Positions 1 through 7,484 of a DNA stretch of 37,394 nt are shown here, one piece after another. The position numbers and the translations under genes were made by a program. Every line of letters starts with the position of its first letter. Position 1 is the first letter of the stretch. The stretch is from Flavobacteriaceae bacterium. Its GTDB lineage: Bacteria > Bacteroidota > Bacteroidia > Flavobacteriales > Flavobacteriaceae. The notes under the pieces are model-generated. The model was not told the DNA's origin and searched no databases. It saw only the letters and a list, made by a program, of their open reading frames with translations. The stretch spans positions 11,037 to 48,430 of the forward strand of contig NZMG01000012.1 in the NCBI GenBank assembly GCA_002694465.1, written 5' to 3'.

Positions 1-76
1 CAACTCTTGTTTTTTTCCAATTTCCCTGAAGTTCTTTCGCCTCAGACACACTAATACAATTTTTAGGTTTTGCCAT
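1..76 (-). CDS. Partial leftward gene, N-terminal 25 codons only
   Basis: Reading the complement from the ATG at 76-74 gives an open frame to the window edge, beginning MAKPKNCISVSEAKELQ. The frame stays open for all 25 visible codons. The ATG is preceded, on its own strand, by an AT-rich stretch. I do not recognise the family and no function can be given from so short a piece. It is divergent from the injection-system operon and so marks the probable left border of that locus. It is supported only by the open frame, a plausible N-terminus and its position. Confidence 0.5.
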   Translation of the reverse strand, partial: MAKPKNCISVSEAKELQGNWKKTRV

Positions 77-110
77 AACACTTTTATTTTAATAATTATT
101 ATACCAAGTA

Positions 111-129
111 AGTGATTTATAAAATCACT
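111..129. promoter_or_regulatory. Perfect 8-bp inverted repeat, possible operator
   Basis: AGTGATTT and AAATCACT are exact reverse complements separated by three bases (ATA). The dyad lies 35 bases upstream of the leftward start at 76 and about 125 bases upstream of the operon promoter candidate. The size and symmetry suit a dimeric repressor site for the leftward gene. A chance AT-rich palindrome is also possible. Confidence 0.3.
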
Positions 130-147
130 GGCAAGTTGAAACTAAAA

Positions 148-191
148 AAACAGGAAAAACCCTGTAAGATTACACAGGGTTTTTCCTGTTT
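148..191 (-). terminator. Strong 18-bp hairpin, leftward or bidirectional terminator
   Basis: The arms at 148-165 and 174-191 are perfectly complementary over 18 bp (core AACAGGAAAAACCCTGT) with an 8-base loop. A run of A at 144-150 gives a U-tract only for leftward transcription; rightward, the hairpin is followed by TATGCTTAG, a poor U-tract. No leftward gene lies immediately to its right, so the function is unclear. It may insulate the two divergent units or be left over from an earlier arrangement. Confidence 0.6.
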
Positions 192-254
192 ATGCTTAGT
201 TATTTACCTTTCTTTTTCTCTTAAAATAACCTTTAATTATCAGTTAAATGGCTG

Positions 255-285
255 TTGATATTGAACTAGTTAAAACATAGCTTTG
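255..285 (+). promoter_or_regulatory. Bacteroidota-type promoter for the injection-system operon
   Basis: TTG at 255-257, a 20-base spacer, then TAGCTTTG at 278-285. This matches the Bacteroidota consensus TTG-N17-23-TAnnTTTG exactly. Transcription would start near 291-293, about 30 bases before the first ATG at 324. No comparable match was seen inside the later junctions of the operon that I inspected, so this may drive much of the 28.6-kb block. Confidence 0.6.
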
Positions 286-323
286 AGAAATGTTTACAGG
301 AGTTATAGTCAATAATAGCAAAA

Positions 324-929
324 ATGATTTACGAAACTTTAGAAATTATTAAGGATCAAGTGTCCCAATTTTTGGATGATAGATTATCTGAAAGCAATTT
401 ATTGGTTTTAGAAAACATTGCAAAAATGGAGGACGCAGACATAACTACTATGAATGATAAAATAGTGCTTTCATTACTTAATCTTGAAGAAGAAATTTCA
501 ATGAAAAACTTGCCAAACGTTAACTTCAAAAATGGGAGCTACGAATATAAAAACAAGCCTGTAAATCTAAATCTCTACGTGCTTTTTTCGGCAAATAGAA
601 GTGTCTATACAAAGTCTATTACGGCATTATCTGCAATTATTGAATTCTTTCAAGATAAAAAAGTCTTTAACCAATCAAACACACCGTTAAATCCAACCAT
701 TACAGCTTTAGACGATGTTAAGGAATTCAAGTTTGTTGTAGAACTCTACACACCCACATTCGAGCAACTTAACTATGTATGGGGTACTCTTGGAGGAAAA
801 TCTGTACCCAATGTTATGTATAAGGTAAGCATTGTAAAAGTGGAAGGAACATCATTAGTTAAGAAAGGAAGCACTATTACAGAAATTGAAGGAACATTAG
901 AGAATCAAACAAAACACCCAGTAGATTAA
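324..929 (+). CDS. eCIS tail terminator/cap protein (Pvc16/Afp16, DUF4255 type)
   Basis: This 201-aa protein looks like the DUF4255 (Pvc16 N-terminal) family: an N-terminal helix with a hydrophobic pattern, the central motif LNLYVLFSAN at about residues 82-91, a stretch ending in IIEFFQDKKVF, and the later YTPTFEQLNYVWGTLGG. Members cap the distal end of the tube and sheath and stop their polymerisation. It is the first gene of the operon, 38 bases after the predicted promoter region, and ends 5 bases before the next gene. ATG start; no clear Shine-Dalgarno sequence, as usual in this phylum. Family assignment is confident; the cap role is known from Afp/PVC relatives. Confidence 0.85.
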   Translation: MIYETLEIIKDQVSQFLDDRLSESNLLVLENIAKMEDADITTMNDKIVLSLLNLEEEISMKNLPNVNFKNGSYEYKNKPVNLNLYVLFSANRSVYTKSITALSAIIEFFQDKKVFNQSNTPLNPTITALDDVKEFKFVVELYTPTFEQLNYVWGTLGGKSVPNVMYKVSIVKVEGTSLVKKGSTITEIEGTLENQTKHPVD

Positions 930-934
930 TACAT

Positions 935-1807
935 ATGAGTTTTCAGATTACATATAAGAAACTGCTTACCATCAATTTTTATCATCATTACTTTCTAGAT
1001 GATGGAGCAACCGCATTTGATATAAATTCAACATTGAAAGCGGAACAACTTTTAAAATATGATTTCGGAAACTTTTTAAGAATATTCCCTTCGGAACAAA
1101 CATCACAAAAATTACAAGGTCATAAAATAATTGTAAAAACTGAGACTTCTGGCATATCGATTCTTATAAGTGCTGAAGAAACTGCTCCCAGTAGTGGTAT
1201 ATATCAACCCTTTATTCCGTTAGGGCAAACAGAAAGTCTTTTATTTTTAGTCTATGTAACAGATGCATTTTTTGAAAACTACTCTACTGTAGCAGCCAAC
1301 CCTAGTATTCCGTATTTCTTTTCAAATAAAAAACCAAGTACCGAAGGAGGCAGTTTAAGGTACATCGATTTAGAAAGCACTACAAATCCCATTGAAGATT
1401 TTAGCATTTCACAAACAACATACGAATCTTTTTTTAACCGTATTTCAGAAAAAGAAAGAATTGGACTTTTTGCAATCCTTCATTTAGAAATGGCTGGGGA
1501 TGATACCACAATTGTGGATGGTAATACGCGAAATGTATTAAACAACAATGGTACTATTCAAAATCCAGCGCCCATTTATAAAATCCAAATAGCGAACAGA
1601 TCTACCATATGGAATTATATAAATCCTGTTGATAATAGTCTCATTCATACCACAGACCCCACCACGCTTCCATTAGTGAAAAATGGAATTATTGGATATT
1701 CATTTGACAGTAAAGAAAGGCCATCGGCCCAACCATATCGCCTTGTTTTTGAAAAAGACGGAGGCGGTAATATTATTAAAACAATTTCAGAAATATTTAT
1801 TAACTAA
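935..1807 (+). CDS. Unrecognised 290-aa eCIS-locus protein, possible cap adaptor
   Basis: I do not assign this protein to a named family. It starts MSFQITYKKLLTINFYHHYFLDD, has no signal peptide or membrane segment, and reads as a mixed alpha/beta soluble protein ending in a strand-rich region (PYRLVFEKDGGGNIIK). It lies 5 bases after the terminator gene and 10 bases before the sheath gene. That placement suggests a structural role at the distal end of the particle. AlgoCIS has a cap adaptor at this end; equating the two is inference. Nothing suggests a cargo or an enzyme. Confidence 0.75.
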   Translation: MSFQITYKKLLTINFYHHYFLDDGATAFDINSTLKAEQLLKYDFGNFLRIFPSEQTSQKLQGHKIIVKTETSGISILISAEETAPSSGIYQPFIPLGQTESLLFLVYVTDAFFENYSTVAANPSIPYFFSNKKPSTEGGSLRYIDLESTTNPIEDFSISQTTYESFFNRISEKERIGLFAILHLEMAGDDTTIVDGNTRNVLNNNGTIQNPAPIYKIQIANRSTIWNYINPVDNSLIHTTDPTTLPLVKNGIIGYSFDSKERPSAQPYRLVFEKDGGGNIIKTISEIFIN

Positions 1808-1817
1808 ATTTTAAATT

Positions 1818-3257
1818 ATGGCAACAACGTATAAAACGCCAGGCGTCTATGTAGAAGAGATTTCAGTCTTTCCTCCTTCGGTGGCGCAAGTAGAAACCGC
1901 TATTCCGGCATTCATTGGATATACCGAAAAAGCAGAAAAAAACGGGGAAGGTTTAACCAACATTCCCACTCGAATTACTTCATTATTAGAGTATGAAACC
2001 TATTTTGGTAAATCACAAAATGAGACCAATATTTCGGTCACAATAGATGACACCGTAGATAGTGGTGCTCCTACTGTGGTATTAAATAGAGAAATTTCCG
2101 TTGCGGTTGGAGCAACAAGCCCCTATGTCATGCACTACGCAATGCGCATGTATTTTGATAACGGAGGTGGTCCATGTTATATCGTATCTGTAAATGATTT
2201 TACAGGAGGTGGTGGAACGGTAAGCCTAACCGAACTAACCGCTGGACTCAATGCTGTAGAGGCTTATGACGAGCCAACTCTTTTTGTTTTTCCAGATGCA
2301 AAAGGAATAGGAACGGCGGCAAATTTCTATACACTTATGAATAGAGCTATGACCCAATGTGAAAAATTGGGAGATCGCTTTACGCTAATTGATATGTACA
2401 ATGATGACAGTGCCACACTAAGAAGTAGCACAACATTAGGGAATGGCACAAGCCTTCTAAAATATGGTGCGGCCTATCACCCCTATCTCAAAACCGTATA
2501 TAACTACTTTTACGAGGATACCGATATTGCTGTAACGCACAATGTAACGGATGAAACCCCAGCTACAATAGCAGGAAATTTTGATGGTACACTTGACCAA
2601 ATAGCAGATAGCACAAACCCAACAGCATTCGATCTTGTAATGTATAATTTCTTAAAACTAGAAATCGAAAAGAAAACTGTTACACTAGCTCCTACGGCTG
2701 CCCTTGCGGGTATTTGTGCACGTGTTGATAGCAACCGAGGGGTTTGGAAAGCACCTGCTAATGAATCTGTAAATAGCTGTATGGCAACAACTGTAAATAT
2801 CACTCACGAACAACAGGAAGATTTAAATATTCATACTTCAGGGAAATCAATTAATGCCATTCGTCCATTTGCCGGAAAAGGTATTTTGGTTTGGGGAGCA
2901 AGAACCCTAGCTGGTAATGATAATGAATGGCGCTATATTCCAGTTCGCCGATTTTTCAATATGGCTGAAGAGTCTATTAAAAAAGCCACCGAACAATTTG
3001 TATTTGAACCTAACGACAAAAACACATGGGTAAAAGTACGTGCCATGATTGAAAACTTCCTAACACTTCAATGGCGTGCTGGAGCTTTGGCAGGAGCCAA
3101 ACCAGAACAGGCCTTCTTTGTAAGGGTAGGATTGGGTGAAACCATGACCGCTCAAGATATTTTGGAAGGTCGCATGAACATTGAAATTGGTATGGCAGTA
3201 GTACGCCCTGCAGAATTCATTATCCTGAAATTTTCTCACAAAATGCAGGAAGCATAA
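1818..3257 (+). CDS. Contractile tail sheath protein
   Basis: At 479 aa this matches contractile sheath proteins. The N-terminus TYKTPGVYVEEI is the typical sheath opening. A variable, surface-exposed type of insertion occupies roughly residues 70-280. The C-terminal domain contains the conserved handshake region: NTWVKVRAMIENFLTLQW, then GALAGAKPEQAFFVRVG, ending with AVVRPAEFIILKFSHK. Sheath subunits surround the tube and contract to drive it. Only one sheath gene is present, whereas Afp and PVC carry several paralogues. It is followed after 33 bases by the first tube gene. Confidence 0.95.
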   Translation: MATTYKTPGVYVEEISVFPPSVAQVETAIPAFIGYTEKAEKNGEGLTNIPTRITSLLEYETYFGKSQNETNISVTIDDTVDSGAPTVVLNREISVAVGATSPYVMHYAMRMYFDNGGGPCYIVSVNDFTGGGGTVSLTELTAGLNAVEAYDEPTLFVFPDAKGIGTAANFYTLMNRAMTQCEKLGDRFTLIDMYNDDSATLRSSTTLGNGTSLLKYGAAYHPYLKTVYNYFYEDTDIAVTHNVTDETPATIAGNFDGTLDQIADSTNPTAFDLVMYNFLKLEIEKKTVTLAPTAALAGICARVDSNRGVWKAPANESVNSCMATTVNITHEQQEDLNIHTSGKSINAIRPFAGKGILVWGARTLAGNDNEWRYIPVRRFFNMAEESIKKATEQFVFEPNDKNTWVKVRAMIENFLTLQWRAGALAGAKPEQAFFVRVGLGETMTAQDILEGRMNIEIGMAVVRPAEFIILKFSHKMQEA

Positions 3258-3290
3258 TAAATAAAAAGTATTAACTAAAATAATAATAAA

Positions 3291-3728
3291 ATGGCCGAAA
3301 CATATCCATTAGTAAAGTTTCATTTCTCAGTAGACTGGGGAGGAACAAATATTGGTTTTACCGAAGTCTCCGGACTAGATGTAGAAACCGAATTGATAGA
3401 GTACAGACAAGGTGCTAGTCCAGAGTATAGCAAAATTAAAATGCCTGGAATGATAAAGTACAGCAATATCACTCTCAAACGAGGCACCTTTAAAAATGAC
3501 AACGAGTATTACAAATGGTGGAATACCGTAAAATTAAATACTATCGAACGTCGAGACATCACCATAAAGATGCTTAACGAAGAACACGAGCCTGTCGTGG
3601 TTTGGAAAGTGAAGAATGCGTTCCCAATTAAAGTACAATCCACAGATTTAAAAGGCGATGCTAACGAAACTGCCATAGAATCTATGGAAGTGGCTCACGA
3701 AGGTCTCACCATTCAAAACGGCGATTAA
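3291..3728 (+). CDS. Inner tube protein 1 (gp19/Hcp-like)
   Basis: This 145-aa protein matches the phage-tail tube family (T4 gp19, Afp1/Afp5). It has the early FHFSVDWGG strand, GFTEVSGLDVETELIEYR, the KMPGMIKYSNITLKRG loop-strand and a C-terminal MEVAHEGLTI. It should form the hexameric rings of the tube. The stop overlaps the next start by one base (TAATG), so the two tube genes are translationally coupled. The motif LNEEHEPVVVW is shared with the second tube protein. Confidence 0.93.
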   Translation: MAETYPLVKFHFSVDWGGTNIGFTEVSGLDVETELIEYRQGASPEYSKIKMPGMIKYSNITLKRGTFKNDNEYYKWWNTVKLNTIERRDITIKMLNEEHEPVVVWKVKNAFPIKVQSTDLKGDANETAIESMEVAHEGLTIQNGD

Positions 3729-4168
3729 TGAGTACGCAATATCCACCTGTAAGTTTTCATTTTAAAGTTGAATTCAATGGAATTTCTTCACAGGATTCCG
3801 ATGTACAATTTCAATCTGTCGCAGGACTTTCAGTAGATATTGAAACCGAAGAATTTGCCGAGGGTGGGGAAAATAGGTTTAAGCATAAATTTCCGGTAAG
3901 GACAAAGTTTCCAAACTTGGTTCTCAAGCGAGGAATGGTAAAAGATTCAAAACTTATCGATTGGTGTAGGGATGCTATCGAGAGTTTTCAATTTCAACCC
4001 GTAGACCTTACCGTGAAATTGCTTAACGAAGAACACGAACCCCTTGTTACTTGGAATGTGGTTCACGCATATCCCGTAAAATGGAATGTAAGCGACCTCA
4101 ACGCTGAAGAGAACAAAATTACAATCGAGACTATAGAATTAGCCTATAACTACTTTACACTCATTTAA
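3728..4168 (+). CDS. Inner tube protein 2 (gp19-like paralogue)
   Basis: This 146-aa paralogue of the preceding tube gene has FHFKVEFNG, FQSVAGLSVDIETEEF, PVRTKFPNLVLKRGM and LNEEHEPLVTW. In Afp-type systems such second tube proteins usually form the tube-initiator ring that joins the tube to the spike; that role is inferred here from order. It overlaps the preceding gene by one base, and the next small gene begins one base after its stop. A 19-base stretch is identical between the two tube genes (3571-3589 and 4020-4038). Confidence 0.9.
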   Translation: MSTQYPPVSFHFKVEFNGISSQDSDVQFQSVAGLSVDIETEEFAEGGENRFKHKFPVRTKFPNLVLKRGMVKDSKLIDWCRDAIESFQFQPVDLTVKLLNEEHEPLVTWNVVHAYPVKWNVSDLNAEENKITIETIELAYNYFTLI

Positions 4169-4169
4169 T

Positions 4170-4331
4170 ATGCCAATCGAAATTAAGGAATTACATATCA
4201 AAATTAATGTAAACGATGCTGGGCAAACCAATGCTTCGCAAGACAAAAAATCGGGAGGTAAAGAAGCCAATGTTATTGAAATGTGCTTAGAGCAGATCGC
4301 TCAAATGCAACAACGTAAAAAAGAACGATAA
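4170..4331 (+). CDS. Small 53-aa DUF5908-like eCIS protein
   Basis: ATG at 4170 opens a 53-codon frame beginning MPIEIKELHIKINVN and ending in a basic helix, QIAQMQQRKKER. It sits tightly between the second tube gene (one base gap) and the LysM gene (one-base overlap, TAATG), which strongly supports translation. MPIEIxEL openings are typical of the short DUF5908 proteins found in Bacteroidota injection loci. The role is unknown; a small chaperone or an adaptor near the tube-spike joint are possibilities. Confidence 0.8.
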   Translation: MPIEIKELHIKINVNDAGQTNASQDKKSGGKEANVIEMCLEQIAQMQQRKKER

Positions 4332-5020
4332 TGAGTACTGGAGAGCTTAAAAAATTGAAAGTAACAGGATATAAAGACGAGCGCTTTACACAAAAAGTAG
4401 GCGACGGAGAATTTTCCACACTCTTGAATCCTGAAAAGTATACTTTCAAATATAAGGTAGAATACACCGAAGCACAAGGTCAAGGAACTAGTGCAACCAT
4501 GCCAAAGTTTGTTCGCACACCACCAGAAGATTTTGAATTGGACTTTTTGTTTGATAGAACAGGTGTAATTAAAGGGCAGGACAATGCCTCGGGTGATGGA
4601 ATTATTGATGACCTAGAAAAATTCAAAAAAATAGTTTTCGATTATAGTGGTGACGAGCATAAACCCAACTATGTGATGATTGGCTGGGGAACATTGCTCT
4701 TTAAGGGAACACTTTTAGAAATGTCCATCGAGTTTAAGCTTTTTGGTAGCGATGGAACACCTTTAAGAGCGGTTGCAAAGACTAAGTTTAAAGGTACTGT
4801 TGAAGATGATTTACGCGTAGCAAAAGAGAATAACAACTCACCCGATTTAACCCATATTCGAGTAGTGAACCTTGGAGACACATTGCCTCTAATGACGTAT
4901 CGAATTTATGGAGATTCTAAATACTATTTGGAAGTCGCCAAAGCCAATAATTTAAGTCAGTTTAGAAAATTAGAAGTAGGACAAAAAATTATGTTCCCAC
5001 CTATCGAAAAAGTATCCTAA
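4331..5020 (+). CDS. LysM-containing spike/tube adaptor (Afp7-like)
   Basis: This 229-aa protein has an N-terminal tail-joint region (FSTLLNPEKYTFKYKVEY, then DFELDFLFDRTG) and a C-terminal LysM-like domain at about residues 178-226 (IRVVNLGDTLPLMTYRIYGD, YLEVAKANNL, LEVGQKIMFP). Afp7/PVC7-type proteins and phage gp53-like proteins bridge the tube initiator and the VgrG-like spike. It overlaps the small gene by one base and abuts the spike gene with no gap. LysM here is structural and need not bind peptidoglycan. Confidence 0.9.
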   Translation: MSTGELKKLKVTGYKDERFTQKVGDGEFSTLLNPEKYTFKYKVEYTEAQGQGTSATMPKFVRTPPEDFELDFLFDRTGVIKGQDNASGDGIIDDLEKFKKIVFDYSGDEHKPNYVMIGWGTLLFKGTLLEMSIEFKLFGSDGTPLRAVAKTKFKGTVEDDLRVAKENNNSPDLTHIRVVNLGDTLPLMTYRIYGDSKYYLEVAKANNLSQFRKLEVGQKIMFPPIEKVS

Positions 5021-6769
5021 ATGAGCGATAATAGCCAAACCATAGCAACACCACAAAGTGCAGATCTTGCCACATTTACCGTATTGGTAGGAGGTGAAGA
5101 ACTTTCGGCTGTATATCAAGTGAAAAATATTACTGTTGAAAAAGAGGTAAATAGAATCCCTTTTGCTCAATTGGTGTTTTTTGATGGAGAAGCTTCCCAA
5201 CAAGACTTCAAATTAAGTAATGAAGATGTATTAATTCCTGGAAAAGAAATTGAAATCAAAGCAGGATATCATAATGATGAAGAAACGATTTTTAAAGGAA
5301 TTATCATCAAACATTCTCTAAAAATTCGTGAAAATGCTTCTGTACTGGTTGTGGAATGTAGAGATAAAGCTGTGAAAATGACAGTAGGTAGAAAGAGTAA
5401 TTATTATTACGAAAGCACCGATGCTGAAATAGCCGAAGAAATCATTGGAAAATACAATTTAGAAAACGAAATCGAAAGTACAACGTATGCTCACCCAGAG
5501 TTAGTTCAATTTAATGCTTCCGATTGGGATTTTGTCATAACTCGCGCTCAAGCCAATGGAAAAATAGCTACGGTAGATGATGGAAAAATTACTATTGCAA
5601 AACCAGATTTTTCACAAGACGAAGTTGAAACTGTTGCTTTTGGCGCTACACTACTAAGTTTTGATTCTGAAATAGATGCTCGAAATCAGTTTGGCACTAT
5701 AACTTCCTACGGATGGAATCCTGCCGATCAAGAATTGGTAGAAACTGAAGCTTCTGATCCAGGAATTACTTTTAATGGAAATTTGGACACTTCTTCGCTT
5801 TCAGAAATTATAGGATTAGATAATCTAGAATTGAAGCACGGTGGAAATAACAATTCTACACTATTACAAGGTTGGAGTGATGCCAAGGCATTGTTTCAGC
5901 AAATGGCAAAAACAAGAGGCACCATTAAATTTCAAGGGATTGCTCCTGTAAAACCTGGAGTAATGCTAAAACTAGAAGGTGTTGGAGACCGATTTAACGG
6001 CAAGGTTTTTATAAGTGGTATTCGTCATCAAATTACCGATGGAAATTGGACTATTGATGCGCAATTTGGATTTAATCCCGATTGGTTCAGCGAAACTTAT
6101 GACATTAATCAACAACCTGCGGCTGGGTTACTTCCAGCGGTTAATGGTTTACAAATTGGTGTGGTTTCACAATTGGAGGAAGATCCTAATGGTGAAGAGC
6201 GAATTCTAGTTAAGTTTCCAATAGTTAATAACACAGCGCAGGGCATTTGGGCAAGAGTTGCTTCATTAGATGCTGGAGAAAATCGAGGAGCCTTCTTCCG
6301 TCCAGAAATTGGAGATGAAGTCATAGTAGGGTTTATTAATGATGATCCTAATCACGCTGTGGTTTTAGGAATGCTTCATAGCAGTGCAAAACCTGCGCCT
6401 CTTGTAGCAAGTGATGATAATCATGAAAAAGGATTTTTTACGCGTAGCGAAATGAAAATTCTATTCAATGATGAAAAAAAGTCTATTGCTATTGAAACGC
6501 CCGCAGGGAAAAAAATCACTTTAGATGAAGATGCCGGAACCATTGTTATTGAAGATGAAAATTCAAATATTTTCACTTTAGATAGTAGTGGTGTTGTTAT
6601 GGAAACCGAGGGAGATTTTAGCATAAAAGCTTCTGGGGATTTGAATCTAGAAGGAACAAATGTAAATATTAAAGCCAATGCCCAATTTAAAGCCGAAGGA
6701 AGTGCTGGTGCCGAAGTATCCACGAGTGCTGTGGCTGTGCTGAAAGGGTCACTGGTTCAAATAAATTAA
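5021..6769 (+). CDS. VgrG-like spike (gp27-gp5 fusion; Afp8-like)
   Basis: The 582-aa protein follows the trimeric spike layout: a gp27-like base over about residues 1-370 (FQGIAPVKPGVMLKLEGVG, FISGIRHQITDGNWT), an OB-fold gp5-like domain at about 375-460 (GVVSQLEEDPNGEERILVKF, FFRPEIGDEVIVGFINDD), and a repetitive beta-helix stem from about 480 to the end (ITLDEDAGTIVIEDEN, GDLNLEGTNVNIKA). No extra enzymatic C-terminal domain is present, so it is a structural spike. The adjacent PAAR gene supplies the tip. Confidence 0.95.
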   Translation: MSDNSQTIATPQSADLATFTVLVGGEELSAVYQVKNITVEKEVNRIPFAQLVFFDGEASQQDFKLSNEDVLIPGKEIEIKAGYHNDEETIFKGIIIKHSLKIRENASVLVVECRDKAVKMTVGRKSNYYYESTDAEIAEEIIGKYNLENEIESTTYAHPELVQFNASDWDFVITRAQANGKIATVDDGKITIAKPDFSQDEVETVAFGATLLSFDSEIDARNQFGTITSYGWNPADQELVETEASDPGITFNGNLDTSSLSEIIGLDNLELKHGGNNNSTLLQGWSDAKALFQQMAKTRGTIKFQGIAPVKPGVMLKLEGVGDRFNGKVFISGIRHQITDGNWTIDAQFGFNPDWFSETYDINQQPAAGLLPAVNGLQIGVVSQLEEDPNGEERILVKFPIVNNTAQGIWARVASLDAGENRGAFFRPEIGDEVIVGFINDDPNHAVVLGMLHSSAKPAPLVASDDNHEKGFFTRSEMKILFNDEKKSIAIETPAGKKITLDEDAGTIVIEDENSNIFTLDSSGVVMETEGDFSIKASGDLNLEGTNVNIKANAQFKAEGSAGAEVSTSAVAVLKGSLVQIN

Positions 6770-6774
6770 AAACT

Positions 6775-7068
6775 ATGGGAGCACCTGCTGCAAGAATAAC
6801 TGATATGCATGTTTGTCCAATGGTAAATCCTGGAGGAGTTCCCCATGTGGGAGGTTCCATTTTACCCACAGGTGAGCCCACCGTCCTCATTGGCGGCATG
6901 CCTGCAGCACGTGTAGGCGATATGGCAACTTGTACAGGACCACCCGATAGCATTATTATGGGTTCTTCCACAGTGTTCATTGGAGGAATGCCCACAGCAA
7001 GATTAGGAGACAGTACCGCACATGGAGGAACCATAGTGTTGGGTGAATTTACAGTTCAAATAGGATAA
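6775..7068 (+). CDS. PAAR-repeat spike tip
   Basis: This 97-aa protein is built from PAAR-type repeats: GAPAARITDMHVCP at the N-terminus, then two similar segments, VLIGGMPAARVGDMATC and VFIGGMPTARLGDSTAHGG. His and Cys residues (H12, C14, the ATC cysteine and the AHGG histidine) could hold the metal at the tip. It caps the VgrG-like spike and forms the puncturing point. There is no fused toxin domain. It starts 5 bases after the spike gene and ends 2 bases before the gp25-like gene. Confidence 0.95.
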   Translation: MGAPAARITDMHVCPMVNPGGVPHVGGSILPTGEPTVLIGGMPAARVGDMATCTGPPDSIIMGSSTVFIGGMPTARLGDSTAHGGTIVLGEFTVQIG

Positions 7069-7070
7069 TT

Positions 7071-7481
7071 ATGTACGAAAAACTAGACTTTTTAGGTGAA
7101 GGTTGGAGTTTTCCTCCCCATTTTGATAAGAAAACCAGAGGTGTGGTCACGACGACTGATATTGAGGATATCAATAATAGCCTACATATTCTTCTTTCCA
7201 CAAGATTGGGAGAACTAATTATGCTCCCAGAATATGGTTGCAATCTTGAAGAATTGCTTTTTCAGCCGTTGGATATTACCCTTAAGACCTATATAAAAGA
7301 CTTAATTAAAACAGCTATTCTGTATCACGAACCCAGAATTGACGCTAAAAAAATCTCATTAGATACTTCTCAAGAACTTGAAGGAATGGTTCAGATTGAA
7401 ATAGAATATATGGTACGAATTACAAATTCTAGAGGAAATATGGTTTTCCCATTCTATAAAAAAGAAGGAACCGAATTATAG
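7071..7481 (+). CDS. Baseplate wedge protein, gp25-like
   Basis: At 136 aa this fits the gp25/GPW family (Afp9). It has the conserved core LLSTRLGELIMLPEYGCNLEELLFQPLD, here spanning about residues 42-69, and a late strand pattern VQIEIEYMVRI. gp25-like proteins start sheath assembly on the baseplate. The motif is close to consensus GTRxGER-PxFG, with RLGEL in place of RPGER. It lies three bases before the large baseplate J-like gene. Confidence 0.93.
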   Translation: MYEKLDFLGEGWSFPPHFDKKTRGVVTTTDIEDINNSLHILLSTRLGELIMLPEYGCNLEELLFQPLDITLKTYIKDLIKTAILYHEPRIDAKKISLDTSQELEGMVQIEIEYMVRITNSRGNMVFPFYKKEGTEL

Positions 7482-7484
7482 AGT

